Source of the DNA: Frankiales bacterium
GTDB lineage: Bacteria > Actinomycetota > Actinomycetes > Mycobacteriales > SCTD01
DNA length: 50,589 bases
Reading direction: 5' to 3'
Assembly: GCA_025465465.1 (NCBI GenBank)
Contig: JAODND010000024.1
Location: forward strand, 1-50,589
Below the pieces are notes generated by a model. That model saw only the letters and a list, made by a program, of their open reading frames with translations. It did not search any database and was not told where the DNA came from. A program made the position numbers and the translations under genes. Below are positions 1 to 9,900 of this stretch, one piece after another; positions within the stretch are counted from its first letter, which is position 1, and the number at the start of each line of letters is the position of its first letter.

Positions 1-655
1 TCATCTGGAGGTCGAACCAGGCGCTGTAGTCGTCGATGCTCCCGACGAGGTGCCCGAACAGCTCGAAGCTGATGCCGCCGATCAGGTGCGTCCATGCCAT
101 GACAGCGCGGGCGAGCCGCGCCTCCGACACCGACGGAGCCACCTGGTCGCGCAGGCGCTTGAGGTCCCGCCCGACCGCTCGCGGCAACACCAGGTCGTCG
201 GGCGGAGCGACGGCCTCGCCGATGATGGTCAGCAGCAGCAAGGGGATCCGCGTCGCGGGGTCGACGGTGTCCTGGGGTGCCTGGTAGCCCGGGATCGGGC
301 TGCCGAAGATCAGCGCGTACTCCTGCGGGTTGTCCTGGGCCCAGCTCCGCACGGCCCGCGCGGCAGCGAGCCAGCGACGGAGCAGGTCCGTGCGCCGTAC
401 GGCGGCCTCGGCCGTCTCGGCGGCCTCGCCGACGGCGTTGTAGGCATCCACGATGAGGGCGGTCAGCAGATCGTCGCGGCTCGGGAAGTATCGGTAGACG
501 GCCGACGAGACCATCCCCAGGTCACGGGCGACGGCGCGGAGTGAGAGGTCGGCTGCGCCGTTTGTCGCGACGTGCCGGCGTGCGACGGCCTTGATCTCTG
601 CGGTCAGTTCGGCACGGGCTCGGGCCCGGGCGGTACGAGGGGCGCTGGCAGTCAT
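1..655 (-). CDS. TetR family transcriptional regulator (3' end cut by window edge)
   Basis: Reading leftward from an ATG at 655 gives an open frame to the window edge with no stop. The TGA complement at positions 1-3 is out of frame, so the gene continues outside. The N-terminus has a basic Arg/Ala stretch, then a TetR-type helix-turn-helix around residues 38-62 (SLRAVARDLGMVSSAVYRYF), followed by the conserved SRDDLLTALI. The C-terminal part resembles the TetR/WHG-type ligand domain. The gene is divergent from the F420-type oxidoreductase at 787. The 131-base gap carries two near-identical inverted repeats that are probably its operators, so it likely represses itself and that operon. The ligand cannot be inferred. 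Confidence 0.9.
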   Translation of the reverse strand, partial: MTASAPRTARARARAELTAEIKAVARRHVATNGAADLSLRAVARDLGMVSSAVYRYFPSRDDLLTALIVDAYNAVGEAAETAEAAVRRTDLLRRWLAAARAVRSWAQDNPQEYALIFGSPIPGYQAPQDTVDPATRIPLLLLTIIGEAVAPPDDLVLPRAVGRDLKRLRDQVAPSVSEARLARAVMAWTHLIGGISFELFGHLVGSIDDYSAWFDLQM

Positions 656-695
656 GCCGACAGCATGCCCTCAACTCGGAGCGGTGACAACAAAC

Positions 696-710
696 GAGAG
701 CACCGCTCTT
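696..710. promoter_or_regulatory. Putative TetR operator 1
   Basis: GAGAGC-ACC-GCTCTT, an inverted repeat with one mismatch. It overlaps a TTGACA-like -35 (709-714) reading toward the 787 gene and lies next to a TTGTCA-like -35 (complement of 685-690) reading toward tetR. A near-identical copy lies 54 bases downstream. Position and symmetry fit a TetR-family operator; binding is inferred. Confidence 0.6.
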
Positions 711-749
711 GACAAGAATCCAGGAAGAGGCCATCGTCAGCACCGAACA

Positions 750-764
750 GAGAGCACCGCTCTC
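750..764. promoter_or_regulatory. Putative TetR operator 2
   Basis: GAGAGC-ACC-GCTCTC, a perfect 6-base inverted repeat with a 3-base centre, nearly identical to the copy at 696-710. It sits between the likely -10 region and the ribosome binding site of the downstream gene, where a bound repressor would block transcription. Confidence 0.65.
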
Positions 765-786
765 GCAAAACTGCAGAGGAGTCCCC

Positions 787-1278
787 ATGGCCACCCGTTA
801 TGTGCAGCCAGGCTGGTTGACGCGCCAGGTCTTCAACCGGACCATCCGTCGTCTGACCCGATGGGGCATCAGCGTTGCCGGCTCCCGTGAGCTCCGGGTC
901 CGTGGCCGCGTCAGCGGAGAGTGGCGCTCGACCCCGGTGAACCTGCTCGACCTCGAGGGCGAGCGGTATCTGGTCGCGCCACGGGGTGTCACGCAGTGGG
1001 TGCGCAACATTCGGGCGGCCGGTGGGGGTGAGCTGCGGGTCGGACGCCGTACCGAGCAGTTCGTGGTGACGGAGCTCGAAGACGACGAGAAGCTCCCCGT
1101 CCTACGCGAGTACGTGCGCAGGTGGGGCTGGGAGGTCGGCGCGTTCTTCGAGGGCATCGACAAGCACTCGACGAACGAGCAGCTCGCCGCCGTCGCCGAT
1201 GGCTTCCCGGTGTTCCACGTCACGCCGATCGAGAGCTCGGGAAGCCCCGGCCGCGACAGTGCGTTGTCCCGCCTGTGA
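787..1278 (+). CDS. F420-type (DDN-like) nitroreductase family oxidoreductase
   Basis: The 163-residue protein fits the deazaflavin-dependent nitroreductase (DDN/PF04075) fold by its GRVSGEWRSTPVNLLDLEG segment and the following RYLVAPRGVTQWVRNIRAAG block, the split-barrel cofactor site of the family. Family members use reduced F420 to reduce quinones, nitro compounds or other electrophiles. The ATG at 787 is chosen for the AGAGGAG five bases upstream; the frame stays open further upstream only through the promoter and operator region. It is translationally coupled to the DsbA-like gene (GTG of that gene overlaps this TGA). The TetR operators upstream suggest induction by a small molecule. 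The substrate is unknown. Confidence 0.8.
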   Translation: MATRYVQPGWLTRQVFNRTIRRLTRWGISVAGSRELRVRGRVSGEWRSTPVNLLDLEGERYLVAPRGVTQWVRNIRAAGGGELRVGRRTEQFVVTELEDDEKLPVLREYVRRWGWEVGAFFEGIDKHSTNEQLAAVADGFPVFHVTPIESSGSPGRDSALSRL

Positions 1279-1901
1279 AGGTCGAGATCTGGTCAGACGT
1301 CGTGTGCCCGTGGTGCTACATCGGAAAGCGCCGCTTCGAGACCGCACTGCAAGGGTTTCCCCACCCCGTCGAGCTGACGTGGAGGAGCTTCCAGCTCGAT
1401 CCCAGCGCGACCAGCTCACCTGCCGGCGCGCATGTCTCCCACCTCGCCGAGAAGTACGGCCGCACGGTCGAGGAGGTGAAGGGGATGGTCGACAACGTGA
1501 CCGCCACGGCGGCCGCGGAAGGTCTGGAGTACCGGCTCGACCTGGCCCAGTCCGGCAACACCTTCGACGCCCACCGGCTGCTGCAGCTCGCGAAGGATCA
1601 CGGGGTCCAGGACCTGCTGAAGGAGCGGCTGGACAAGGCGTACTTCACCGAGGGTGAAGCCATCGCCGACCACGACACGCTGCTGCGGCTGGCCACCGAG
1701 GTGGGACTTCCGTCAGACGAGGTGAGCCAGGTGCTGGCGACGGACCGGTTCGCGGCGGACGTCCGTCACGACATCGCCGAGGCCCGCGAGCTGGGGATCA
1801 ACGGCGTGCCGTTCTTCGTCATCGACCGCAGGTATGCCGTCAGCGGCGCGCAGCCGGCGGAGCTGCTTCGGTCGGCCCTCGAGCAGGCTCAGGCGGGCTA
1901 G
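1275..1901 (+). CDS. DsbA family oxidoreductase (FrnE-like)
   Basis: A 208-residue thioredoxin-fold protein of the DsbA/FrnE type. It has the VKVEIWSDVVCPWCYIGKRR start with the active-site C11-P-W-C14, a helical insert, and the cis-proline region GINGVPFFVID near residue 180. There is no signal peptide, so it acts in the cytoplasm, where FrnE-like proteins do thiol-disulfide or thiol-dependent isomerisation chemistry. The GTG start overlaps the TGA of the oxidoreductase by four bases, so the two are coupled and share the putative TetR control. The stop codon shares the palindrome CTAG with the stop of the convergent lipase gene. The role of the pair, perhaps detoxification of an electrophile, is inference. 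Confidence 0.85.
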   Translation: MKVEIWSDVVCPWCYIGKRRFETALQGFPHPVELTWRSFQLDPSATSSPAGAHVSHLAEKYGRTVEEVKGMVDNVTATAAAEGLEYRLDLAQSGNTFDAHRLLQLAKDHGVQDLLKERLDKAYFTEGEAIADHDTLLRLATEVGLPSDEVSQVLATDRFAADVRHDIAEARELGINGVPFFVIDRRYAVSGAQPAELLRSALEQAQAG

Positions 1902-2938
1902 CAGCCGCGGGCGTAGACATAGCACCGCAGCGCGGGCTCGGTCGCCGTCTCCGGGGCTCCGACGACGTTGATGCCCGGGATCACGATGCTCACGATGGCC
2001 GGCGCCAGCTGGGCGGGCTGCAGGTAGTTCTGCGGGTTCGCCGGGTCGATGCCGGGCTGGTAGACCTCGGTGCAGACGCTCGCGGGGATGTGCGAGGGCA
2101 CGGCCGGGCCGCGGTGCCCCAGGGCATCCAGGACGAGCGCATAGGTGACCGGATCGACGGTCCCCATGAGGTTGTGCTCATAGGCGTCGGCCGGGCAGAG
2201 GTCCTGGGTGGCGACGTTGGTGATCGCACCGGCTCCGGTGCGCAGCGACGCCGAGGCGGTGGCAGCGGTGTCGCTCGGTTGCACCTCCTCGTCGGTGTGC
2301 GTGAAGACGTTCGTGTAGGAGATGCCACGGAAGGTCTCAGCGCCGCTGTTGAGGGCCGCGATGAAGTTGCTGTCGGCCGCCTGCTGCCAGTTGGCAGGAA
2401 CGCAACGGGTCGTGCCCTCCTGGCACGCGCCGCCAGCCGTCGTACCGTGGTTGTCCGGAGCCATGCCGATGATGTCGTCGACCATCGCGCGGGTGTCGGG
2501 CCAGAACCGCAACGCCCAGCGCATCGACATGCCGCCCTGGCTGTGGCCGAGGACCGCGACCCGTCGGCCGGCGAGCTTGTGCATCGTGCGGATGCCGTAG
2601 ACGAGGTACTCACCGGCGACCTGGATGTCGCCGAGGGTGTGGAACGGCATCGTCAGGTCGCACCACGGCCGGTGCTGCGCGGTGAACGCCCGCTCGTAGT
2701 TCCAGGAGAAGTTCTGCTCCGGCGTCGCGCTCGTCCCGGGGCTGAGCAGGACTGGCTCCAGGGTGCCGTGCCGGAAGTCGCCCTCGCAGTGCAGCGCAGC
2801 CCGCAGCGTCGCGACCGGCACCGACAGCCGGGGGCCTGGGCGGTCGAGCGGAGCGTATGAGGTGGCGGCCTGAGCGTGCGTCGTGGCGACGGCGCCCAGG
2901 ACCAGCGCAGCGACGGTGACGAAACGGGCAAGACGCAT
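1898..2938 (-). CDS. Secreted lipase / alpha-beta hydrolase
   Basis: 346 residues with a Sec signal peptide (MRLARFVTVAALVLGAVATT, then an AQA cleavage site near residue 24) and an alpha/beta hydrolase core. The nucleophile elbow GHSQGG places the serine at residue 133. The early block PVLLSPGTSATPEQNFSWNY resembles the oxyanion-hole region of secreted actinobacterial lipases related to the CalB type. Cysteines at about 51, 93 and in the second half suggest disulfides, in keeping with export. The likely function is extracellular ester or triglyceride hydrolysis. It is a single gene convergent with the DsbA-like gene. The acid and histidine of the triad were not assigned. Confidence 0.8.
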   Translation of the reverse strand: MRLARFVTVAALVLGAVATTHAQAATSYAPLDRPGPRLSVPVATLRAALHCEGDFRHGTLEPVLLSPGTSATPEQNFSWNYERAFTAQHRPWCDLTMPFHTLGDIQVAGEYLVYGIRTMHKLAGRRVAVLGHSQGGMSMRWALRFWPDTRAMVDDIIGMAPDNHGTTAGGACQEGTTRCVPANWQQAADSNFIAALNSGAETFRGISYTNVFTHTDEEVQPSDTAATASASLRTGAGAITNVATQDLCPADAYEHNLMGTVDPVTYALVLDALGHRGPAVPSHIPASVCTEVYQPGIDPANPQNYLQPAQLAPAIVSIVIPGINVVGAPETATEPALRCYVYARGC

Positions 2939-2995
2939 GCACGACTACTTCGGCAGCCGCCGCCCAAGTCCTTCCCGATCGGCGGTCGCGGACCG

Positions 2996-3208
2996 CTAGG
3001 TGGAGCGGCAGACGCAGAGCCGCGCGAGGCCGGGTGCCCTCTTGGCGTTGGCGAGGGTTGTCGGCACGTCCGCCTCGTCGGCGACCTGGGCGATCACGTC
3101 ATAGGGCCCGGACGTCATGACGGTCTCCGACACCGCAGGCAGCGCCGCGACGTGCGACGCCACTTCGGCTGCACGCCCAGGATCGGCCTGCAGCAGGAGC
3201 GTGGTCAT
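2996..3208 (-). CDS. Stand-alone Lrp/AsnC ligand-binding (RAM) domain protein
   Basis: A 70-residue protein starting MTTLLLQADPGRAAEVASHV, followed by a VMTSGPYDVIAQVADEADV segment: the beta-alpha-beta RAM/AsnC effector-binding domain without a DNA-binding domain. Such single-domain proteins are common in actinobacteria and assemble like Lrp effector domains; their roles are mostly unknown. The frame stays open to 3577, but that extension overlaps the NRDE gene on the other strand and adds no recognisable domain, so the ATG at 3208 is preferred. It lies head-to-head with the NRDE gene with a 72-base gap. Confidence 0.75.
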   Translation of the reverse strand: MTTLLLQADPGRAAEVASHVAALPAVSETVMTSGPYDVIAQVADEADVPTTLANAKRAPGLARLCVCRST

Positions 3209-3280
3209 GCCCTCAGGGTCGCGCGGACTTGTTCCGGTGCGAGGTCGGTGTCGTTGCGTCCAGGTGACAGCATGGGACGG

Positions 3281-3952
3281 GTGTGCACAGTCGTCGTCCA
3301 GTGGGAGCCCAACAAGACCGTTCACCTGCTGGCCCTGCGCGATGAGCTGACCAGCCGGGCGTTCGACGAGCCCGCCCAGTGGTGGCCGCACGTGCCCGGT
3401 GTCGTCGGTGGTCGTGACCGCACGGCCGGTGGCACCTGGTGCGCGAGCGACGTGGCGGCAGGTGCCACCGCGCTGGTCCTCAACCGGCCGCAGAAGCGGG
3501 CTGCCGACGAGGGCGCACCGAGCCGTGGCCTGCTGCCGCTCGTCGCGATGCAGCACGGGACGAGCTGGCCGGACCACCTGGACGTGCGGGGGATGGCGAG
3601 CTTTGCCCTGGTGCTCGCCACGCCCGAGCTCCTGCGGCTGTGGGTCTTCGACGGCGAGGGCCTCTCGTCAGGAGACCTGGCAGCGGGCACCCACATGGTC
3701 ACCTCCGGCGGCGCCGAGGACGGCAAGGCCGACCGATATCTCGAGCGCTTCGAGCACAAGCCGTGGCGCGAGCTGGTGCAGAGCGAGACGCCGCAGGACG
3801 ACCCCGCCGCCCTCGTGGTGCGGCACGAGCAGGACGACCTCGTGTTCGCGACGGTCTTCGGCCAGCTGATCGAAGCGACGCCGGGACGGCTGCACCTGGA
3901 GCACAGCCGCACTCCCTGGACGACCGAAGGCTGGTCGGTGCAGGACTGGTAG
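3281..3952 (+). CDS. NRDE (TANGO2-like) family protein
   Basis: This reading starts at GTG 3281 so that cysteine is residue 2 (MCTVVVQW), the conserved start of the NRDE/TANGO2 family, whose N-terminal Cys resembles an Ntn-hydrolase nucleophile. The family's RDE motif appears as LLALRDEL, followed by GGRDRTAGGTWCA and VLNRP, all typical. An in-frame ATG at 3272 would add three residues (MGR) and bury that Cys, so it is less likely. The protein has about 223 residues. Bacterial members are poorly characterised; links to haem or acyl-lipid handling come from eukaryotic homologues. It converges on the BNR protein gene, three bases away. Confidence 0.85.
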   Translation: MCTVVVQWEPNKTVHLLALRDELTSRAFDEPAQWWPHVPGVVGGRDRTAGGTWCASDVAAGATALVLNRPQKRAADEGAPSRGLLPLVAMQHGTSWPDHLDVRGMASFALVLATPELLRLWVFDGEGLSSGDLAAGTHMVTSGGAEDGKADRYLERFEHKPWRELVQSETPQDDPAALVVRHEQDDLVFATVFGQLIEATPGRLHLEHSRTPWTTEGWSVQDW

Positions 3953-3955
3953 GCC

Positions 3956-6262
3956 TCAGCGGGTCCGGCGACGCACGGCGAGACCCGCGGCGAGCACCAG
4001 GCCGAGTGCCATCACGGGGACGCCCATCGGGAGCCCGGTGGCCGCCAGCCCCGGGACGGGCCGGCGGTCGACCGGCGACGGCACCATGCCCGTGCCGGTC
4101 GGCCCCTGGGGACCGCCGACGCTGACGGCCTGGGCGCCCACGACGAACGGGCAGCCGAGCGATCCCGCCTCGTCGGCGTTCGGCACGATCAGGCCGCCCT
4201 CGTTGCGACGGGTGGTGATGGCGAAGCCGGTCAGCTTCGCGCCCTTGGTGACGGTCTTGCCCTTGCCGAGCTTGGAGAAGAAGTCGGCGGGCACGTTGAC
4301 CCGCACCTCGTTGGTCTTGTTGTCGAAGCTGCCGGTCAGGGCGGACCCGACGCTCGTGCGCAGCGGCGACTCCATGTGGAAGTCGTCGGTGGAGCCGGCG
4401 TTGCGGGCCGCCACGGCGAAGTAGCCGACCTTGTTGTAGGTGAACCCGAACTCGTACTGCTCACCCGTCGCACCCGTCGGCGGCGTCTGCGAGAGGTCGA
4501 GCACCTTGGTGTGCACCACGAGCTGCTTGTGCGTCGCGTCGTAGCTGAGGTAGCCCTTTGTGATGTCGAGCGAGGGCGCGTTGGGAAGCGGTGTCCCCAC
4601 CACCACCTCGGTGGCGTCTCCCGAGGGATCGCTGAACGCGCCGTCGGCCGAGCAGAGCAGCTGAGCCGGTTTGATGTTCTGCTCGGGGAGCGGCTGGCCG
4701 GTCAGCAGGTTGATCCCGGTGGTCTGGCGGGTGTAGGCGCTGAGGAGCGCACCGGGCGACTCTGCGTTGTCAGCGAGCGCGATGTTGGCGCGGCCCTGCT
4801 TGTCGATCGCGACCTCGAAGAAGTCCAGCAGCGAGCGGTCGCCGGTGCTGAGCGGGGCTCCAGGCACGGGCACCAGCGAGCAGAAGGTGCCGTTCTGGCA
4901 GATGTCCCCTGAGTGCACGACGGGCGTGATCGCCTCGCTGTAGTTGAGGACCGCCGGCGACGTCTTCCCACCGTTGGCGCGGTGCGCGTTGCCGAGCTGG
5001 GTGAAGGCCACGGTCCAGTTGGTGCTCTTGTCGCCCGGGTCGCGGTAGGCGAGGTTGGACTGCGGTGCGCCGCCCTGGCCGTGATACCAGATGAGGTCCA
5101 GATAGCCGTCCGCGCCGGCGGCCAGCCACGGGAACAGGTCGCTCTTGCCGGGGTCCGGCTTCTCGGCACCGGTGCCCGCCACCAGCCCGCGGTTGTCCTG
5201 GTTGACCTGGAACGGCTGGGCGAACGTCTTGCCGCCGTCGGTGCTCGCGGCGTACTGCACCTTGAACCCGTCCGACCAGACGACGTAGACGTTGCCGGCC
5301 TTGTCGACGTCGACGACCGGGAAGAGCAGGTTGAGCTCGCGGTGGCTCGCAGGGTCGACACTGAAGACCTTGGTGTCGGTCCAGGTCAGGCCGCCGTCAT
5401 CGGAACGGGCCAGATAGATCGTGTCCACGTGGTTGTAGGCGCCGGCGCCCTGCGCGTTGCTGTCGATCTGCGCCTGGGCGTTGTCGGCCGCGTCGCGCGG
5501 GGCACCGAACACCGCATACATCCGGTGCGTCGGCTCCCCCGACAGCAGGTTGTTCGTGCCGGTCGGGTGCGAGTAGTCGGTGACGAGGTTGCCGACCTGG
5601 TTGGCGTTGGCCGCCGCCGGCAGCGTGGCCGCATCGATGATGCCGTGGGCGCCGTCCGGAGCCAGGGACACATAGGTCATGCCACCGTCGATCGACTCCG
5701 ACACGACGATCTGGCTGGTGTCGACCTTGTGGTAGATGAGGAAGTTGGTCTTGCTGCCGTCGAACGTCTGCCACTGCCGGTCGGTCAGCGTGTTCTGGGT
5801 GGCATAGGGGTTGGCCAGCGAGAAGGTCTTCCCGCAGTCGGTGGAGACGGCCACCGTGAAGTTGTCGAGCAGGTCGATGTTGTGCAGGCCGGAGTAGGCG
5901 ACCGGGTCGCAGCGCGTCTCGCCCATCGGCTTGTTGCCGATGCTGATCTCGGAGTCGCCACCGCCGGTCCCCAGGTCCGGCTGCTGCACCGGGCTCTGCA
6001 CGAAGGTGTGCGTCTTGTCCTTGGCGTTGAACTGGTCGGTGATCCGCCAGAAGTTGCTGCCGAGGCCGGTGGGAGCCGACACATAGGCAGCCGAGAGTCC
6101 GTCGCCCGGCACCCGGATGCTCGGCTCGGCGCCGCCGCCCGCCAGCAGCAGCGGTGGGCTGAACGTCGCCCGGGAGGCAGCCTGCGCGGGCAGCGCCGAC
6201 AGCGCGCCGCCGACGAGGAGCAGGCCTGCAGCGAGCGTGGCGGTGGCACGGCGACGGGTCAT
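3956..6262 (-). CDS. Secreted BNR/Asp-box (sialidase-like) surface protein with LAATG sorting motif
   Basis: 768 residues from ATG 6262, with a signal peptide ending ALPAQA. At least four Asp-box-like repeats are visible (STDCGKTF, SIDGGMTY, SDDGGLTW, STDGGKTF), the signature of a beta-propeller of the sialidase/BNR class. The C-terminus has LAATG at about residues 739-743, a hydrophobic stretch and RRRTR: the layout of a class E sortase substrate (LAXTG), so the protein is probably wall-anchored. Sialidase catalytic residues were not identified, so hydrolase activity is not claimed. No good ribosome binding site precedes ATG 6262; GTG 6280, which has GGAGG 13 bases upstream, is an alternative start. 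The frame remains open far upstream antisense to the next genes, but that is composition. Confidence 0.8.
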   Translation of the reverse strand: MTRRRATATLAAGLLLVGGALSALPAQAASRATFSPPLLLAGGGAEPSIRVPGDGLSAAYVSAPTGLGSNFWRITDQFNAKDKTHTFVQSPVQQPDLGTGGGDSEISIGNKPMGETRCDPVAYSGLHNIDLLDNFTVAVSTDCGKTFSLANPYATQNTLTDRQWQTFDGSKTNFLIYHKVDTSQIVVSESIDGGMTYVSLAPDGAHGIIDAATLPAAANANQVGNLVTDYSHPTGTNNLLSGEPTHRMYAVFGAPRDAADNAQAQIDSNAQGAGAYNHVDTIYLARSDDGGLTWTDTKVFSVDPASHRELNLLFPVVDVDKAGNVYVVWSDGFKVQYAASTDGGKTFAQPFQVNQDNRGLVAGTGAEKPDPGKSDLFPWLAAGADGYLDLIWYHGQGGAPQSNLAYRDPGDKSTNWTVAFTQLGNAHRANGGKTSPAVLNYSEAITPVVHSGDICQNGTFCSLVPVPGAPLSTGDRSLLDFFEVAIDKQGRANIALADNAESPGALLSAYTRQTTGINLLTGQPLPEQNIKPAQLLCSADGAFSDPSGDATEVVVGTPLPNAPSLDITKGYLSYDATHKQLVVHTKVLDLSQTPPTGATGEQYEFGFTYNKVGYFAVAARNAGSTDDFHMESPLRTSVGSALTGSFDNKTNEVRVNVPADFFSKLGKGKTVTKGAKLTGFAITTRRNEGGLIVPNADEAGSLGCPFVVGAQAVSVGGPQGPTGTGMVPSPVDRRPVPGLAATGLPMGVPVMALGLVLAAGLAVRRRTR

Positions 6263-6319
6263 GCCCGGGGAGTTCGGCACGAAGGACGCGGATCCTCCTC
6301 GGAGTGACACTCTGTTCAG

Positions 6320-6955
6320 GTGCGCCGTGCCCTCCCGCTCCTGCTCCTCCTGCCGCTGCTGACCCCGACCGCTGCGCAGGCGGCCCCGCCGCCGTACCAC
6401 TGGTCGTCGAAGCCGATCGACGGCGCCACGGCCGCCCGGATGCGCTACAGCTACCACTCCGGGTGCCCGGTCGGGCTGCGTGACCTGCGCTACCTGACCA
6501 TGAGCTACATCGGGTGGGACGGCGCCAGCCACACCGGCGAGATGGTGGTGAGGAGCAGTGTGGTCACGGCCGTCGCGAACGCCTTCAACCGGATGTACGA
6601 CGACCGGTTCCCGATCCGACGGATGCGCCTCGTCGACGACTACAAGGGTAGCGACGACGCCTCGATGGCCGACGACAACACCAGCGCCTTCAACTGCCGG
6701 GCCGCATCCGGCGGCTCGGGCTGGAGCATGCACGCCTACGGCCTGGCGGTCGACATCAACCCGGTCGAGAACCCCTACGTGCACTCGGGCCGCGTCGACC
6801 CGCCCAACGGCAAGGCATATGCGACGCGCAGCCCGGCCCGCAAGGGGATGGTGAACCGTGGCGTCGTCGAGGACTTCCGGGTGCACCACTGGGGCTGGGG
6901 CGGATACTTCAGGAGCACCAAGGACTGGCAGCACTTCTCGAGCAACGGCAAGTAG
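6320..6955 (+). CDS. Secreted M15/VanY-type D,D-carboxypeptidase
   Basis: 211 residues from GTG 6320, with a leucine-rich signal peptide cleaved after AQA. The M15 zinc peptidase motif appears as GWSMHAYGLAVDINP (zinc His and Asp), with the second zinc histidine in FRVHHWGWGG near the C-terminus. Cysteines at about 49 and 129 may form a disulfide. Enzymes of this class trim the terminal D-alanine of peptidoglycan peptides or act as endolysin-like peptidases. It is divergent from the BNR surface protein (57-base gap) and 30 bases upstream of the large subtilase, so it belongs to a group of exported proteins. Confidence 0.85.
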   Translation: MRRALPLLLLLPLLTPTAAQAAPPPYHWSSKPIDGATAARMRYSYHSGCPVGLRDLRYLTMSYIGWDGASHTGEMVVRSSVVTAVANAFNRMYDDRFPIRRMRLVDDYKGSDDASMADDNTSAFNCRAASGGSGWSMHAYGLAVDINPVENPYVHSGRVDPPNGKAYATRSPARKGMVNRGVVEDFRVHHWGWGGYFRSTKDWQHFSSNGK

Positions 6956-6985
6956 CTCTGACGATCTTCCATGGAGGGACCTGAC

Positions 6986-9900
6986 ATGTCCTCGTTCGCG
7001 CTGCGCACGGCAGCTTGCCTGACGGCCTCGGCACTGGTCGCGGGGACGATGGCCGCGACCGCGGTGACAGCCTCCGCCGCTGTCCCCCCGCCGGCGCAGA
7101 GCTCGACCAAGCAGCCGCTGAGCAGGCAGCTCGCCGCGGCCCGGGGTCCGGTCGACGTGCTCGTCGAGACGACCGGCACGACGCCGACGAGCGCCTACGC
7201 CGCCTACCGGTCGCGGGGGCCGGCGGCGGCGCGCAGCGCCGAGCAGTCGGCGCAGCGGCTGTCCGCCGTGCGGGTCGCAGCCCTGCGCACCCGACTGGCC
7301 GGCAAGGGACAGGTCATCTACGCGACGACCCGGGTGCTGCCCGGGGTGGCGATCCACACCGACGCCTCGCAGCTGCGCGCCATCGCCGCCCTCTCGGGGG
7401 TCACTGCGGTGCTGCCGCTGACGGCGAAGCAGCGCAGCAACGCACGGGCCGACGCGGTCACGAGGGCGATCAACACCTGGACGGCCCAGGCGGACACCGG
7501 CAAGGGCGCGACCGTCGGCGTCATCGACACGGGCATCGACTACACGCACGCGGACTTCGGTGGTGGCGGAGCGGCCGACTTCGCCCGCAACGACACGACC
7601 CACATCCCGAGCGACGACCCGGCCTATGCCGGAGACGTGACGTTTCCGACCAGCAAGGTCGTCGCGGGTTACGACTTCGCCGGTGACGCCTACGACGGGA
7701 GCAATGTCCCGTCACCCGACAGTGATCCGCAGGACTGCGCCACCAGCGACGGTGGCGGTCACGGCACTCACGTTGCCGGCACCGTCGCGGGCCTCGGTGT
7801 GACCGCAGCAGGCACGACGTACACCGGCCCCTACGCCGGGCTCACCGCAGGCGACGTCGACGCGATGAGCATCGGTCCGGGCGCCGCGCCCGACGCCAAG
7901 CTCGTGGCTCTGCGCGTCTTCGGCTGCCATGGCGGCACCCTCCTCACCATCGAGGCGCTGGACTACGTCGCCGGTCTCAACACCGACGCCGACCCCTCCA
8001 ACGACGTCAATGTCCTGAACCTGTCGCTCGGCTCCGACTTCACCCGTGGGGACGACCCCGACGCCCAGGCGATCGACGCGATCACGGACCTCGGCGTGCT
8101 GCCGGTCGTCGCGGCGGGCAACGCCGGTGACCTGTACGGCGCGGTCGGCTCGCCCGGCAGCGCCCGCAAGGCGCTGACCGTCGCCGCGACCGACGACGGC
8201 GTGGACACCGTCGACGGGATCAAGCTCACCGTCGATGGCGTCGACAGCACCTACCCTGCGAGCAACTCGTCCGGCTACGACTACCGCGGCAACCCCGCAG
8301 ACAAGGTCGGGGAGCTGGTTGCGCTCACGCAGCCCGACAACCTCGACGGCTGCAGCCCGCTCGACGCGGCCGACGCCGCCGCGGTCAACGGCAAGTACGC
8401 CTTCCTCGAGTGGGACGACGCTGACGCCACCCGGCTCTGCGGCTCGGTGGCCCGCTCGGCCAACGTGAAGGCAGCCGGTGCCCTCGGAGCTGTGTTCGGC
8501 AGCAATGCGCCGCGCTTCTCCGCCGGCATCACCGGGGACCCGGACATCCCCGTCACCCTCACCAACAAGTCCGGCGCGGACGTGATTCGCGCCGCGCTCG
8601 CGGCCGGCAAACCCGTGACGGCCACCTTCGGCTTCAACTACCGGGCGGGTACGGCGAACGGCACGAAGGTCATCGACCTGCCGAGCACGGACAAGATCGC
8701 CGACTTCAGCTCCCGGGGAGGGACGCCGCAGGACGGCTACCTGAAGCCCGACGTCGGGGCGCCGGGCCTGCACACGTTCTCGGCGAACTCGGGCACGGGC
8801 AACGAGGGGCTGGACGAGAGCGGCACCTCGATGGCGACCCCGCACACGGCGGGCATCGCCGCCCTCGTCGTGTCGGCGCACCCGTCCTGGACGCCTGAGG
8901 AGGTCAAGGCAGCCGTCATGAACACCGCGTCGGGCGTGCTCAGCACCGACGGGCACGGCGCCGGTACGCAGTACGGCGTGACCCGCGTGGGGGCCGGCCG
9001 GGTCGATGCGCTCGACGCAACGGCCGGCAGTGTGGTCGCCTTCGTGACGAGCGACCCGGGCGCCGTCGGCCTCGGGTTCGGCGCCGTTGCGGTCACCGGT
9101 GCGACGAGCCGCAGCAAGACCGTGATGGTCGAGAACTTCGGCGCTTCGGCCATCACCTACGGCATCAGCTATGTCTCGTCCGAGGACATCCCCGGCGTCA
9201 CGTTCGTGCCGTCGACGACGACGGTCTCGGTGCCCGCCGCGACCCCCGACGGGCCGGGCACGGCGACCTTCACCGTCGCGATGACGGTGTCGTCGAAGGC
9301 GGCGTTGCGCAAGACGCCCGACCCGACTGTCGCCCTGCAGCAGCCCGATCTCGACCGGCAGTTCCTTGCCGAGGAGAACGGCCGGCTGCTGCTCGCCCCC
9401 CTCGGTGGTGGCATCACCCTGAGGCTGCCAGCCGCGGTGGCTCCGCGCCCGGCGTCGAGCATGCAGGCGGCGCCGGCTGTCCGCCTCGTCCGTGGCCCGC
9501 ACGCCCTCGCGTCCGCCCGGCTGCCGCTCACCGGATCACCGGTCAGCGTCGGCGTCCCCGGCGCCACGGACGCGGTCCAGAGCCTGGTGGGCGGGTTCCA
9601 GCTGCAGGCGAACAGCCCGGCGCTCAGCTCCTGCCTGCCCACCCAGTTCGACGGCTGCCTCAACTTCCCTTCGGAGCGAGCGGGCGACCTTCGGTATGTC
9701 GGCGCGGCGGTGTCCGACGGCATGCTCGGCATTGCCCTGACGACCCGTGGAGACGTCTACGACCCGGCCTACAACCTGACCGCCAACGGTCCGGTCGGCG
9801 AGATCGCCTACATCGTCACGATCGACACCGATGGCAACGGCACGCCGGACCGCGAGATCGACGTGACGCGCTTCTCGCCGGGCACCGACGTCTATGTCGC

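Noticed and set aside
6263..7603. Upstream extension of the BNR protein on the minus strand
   Set aside because: It would place more than 400 Arg/Gly/Val-rich residues ahead of a clear signal peptide and run antisense to two supported genes.
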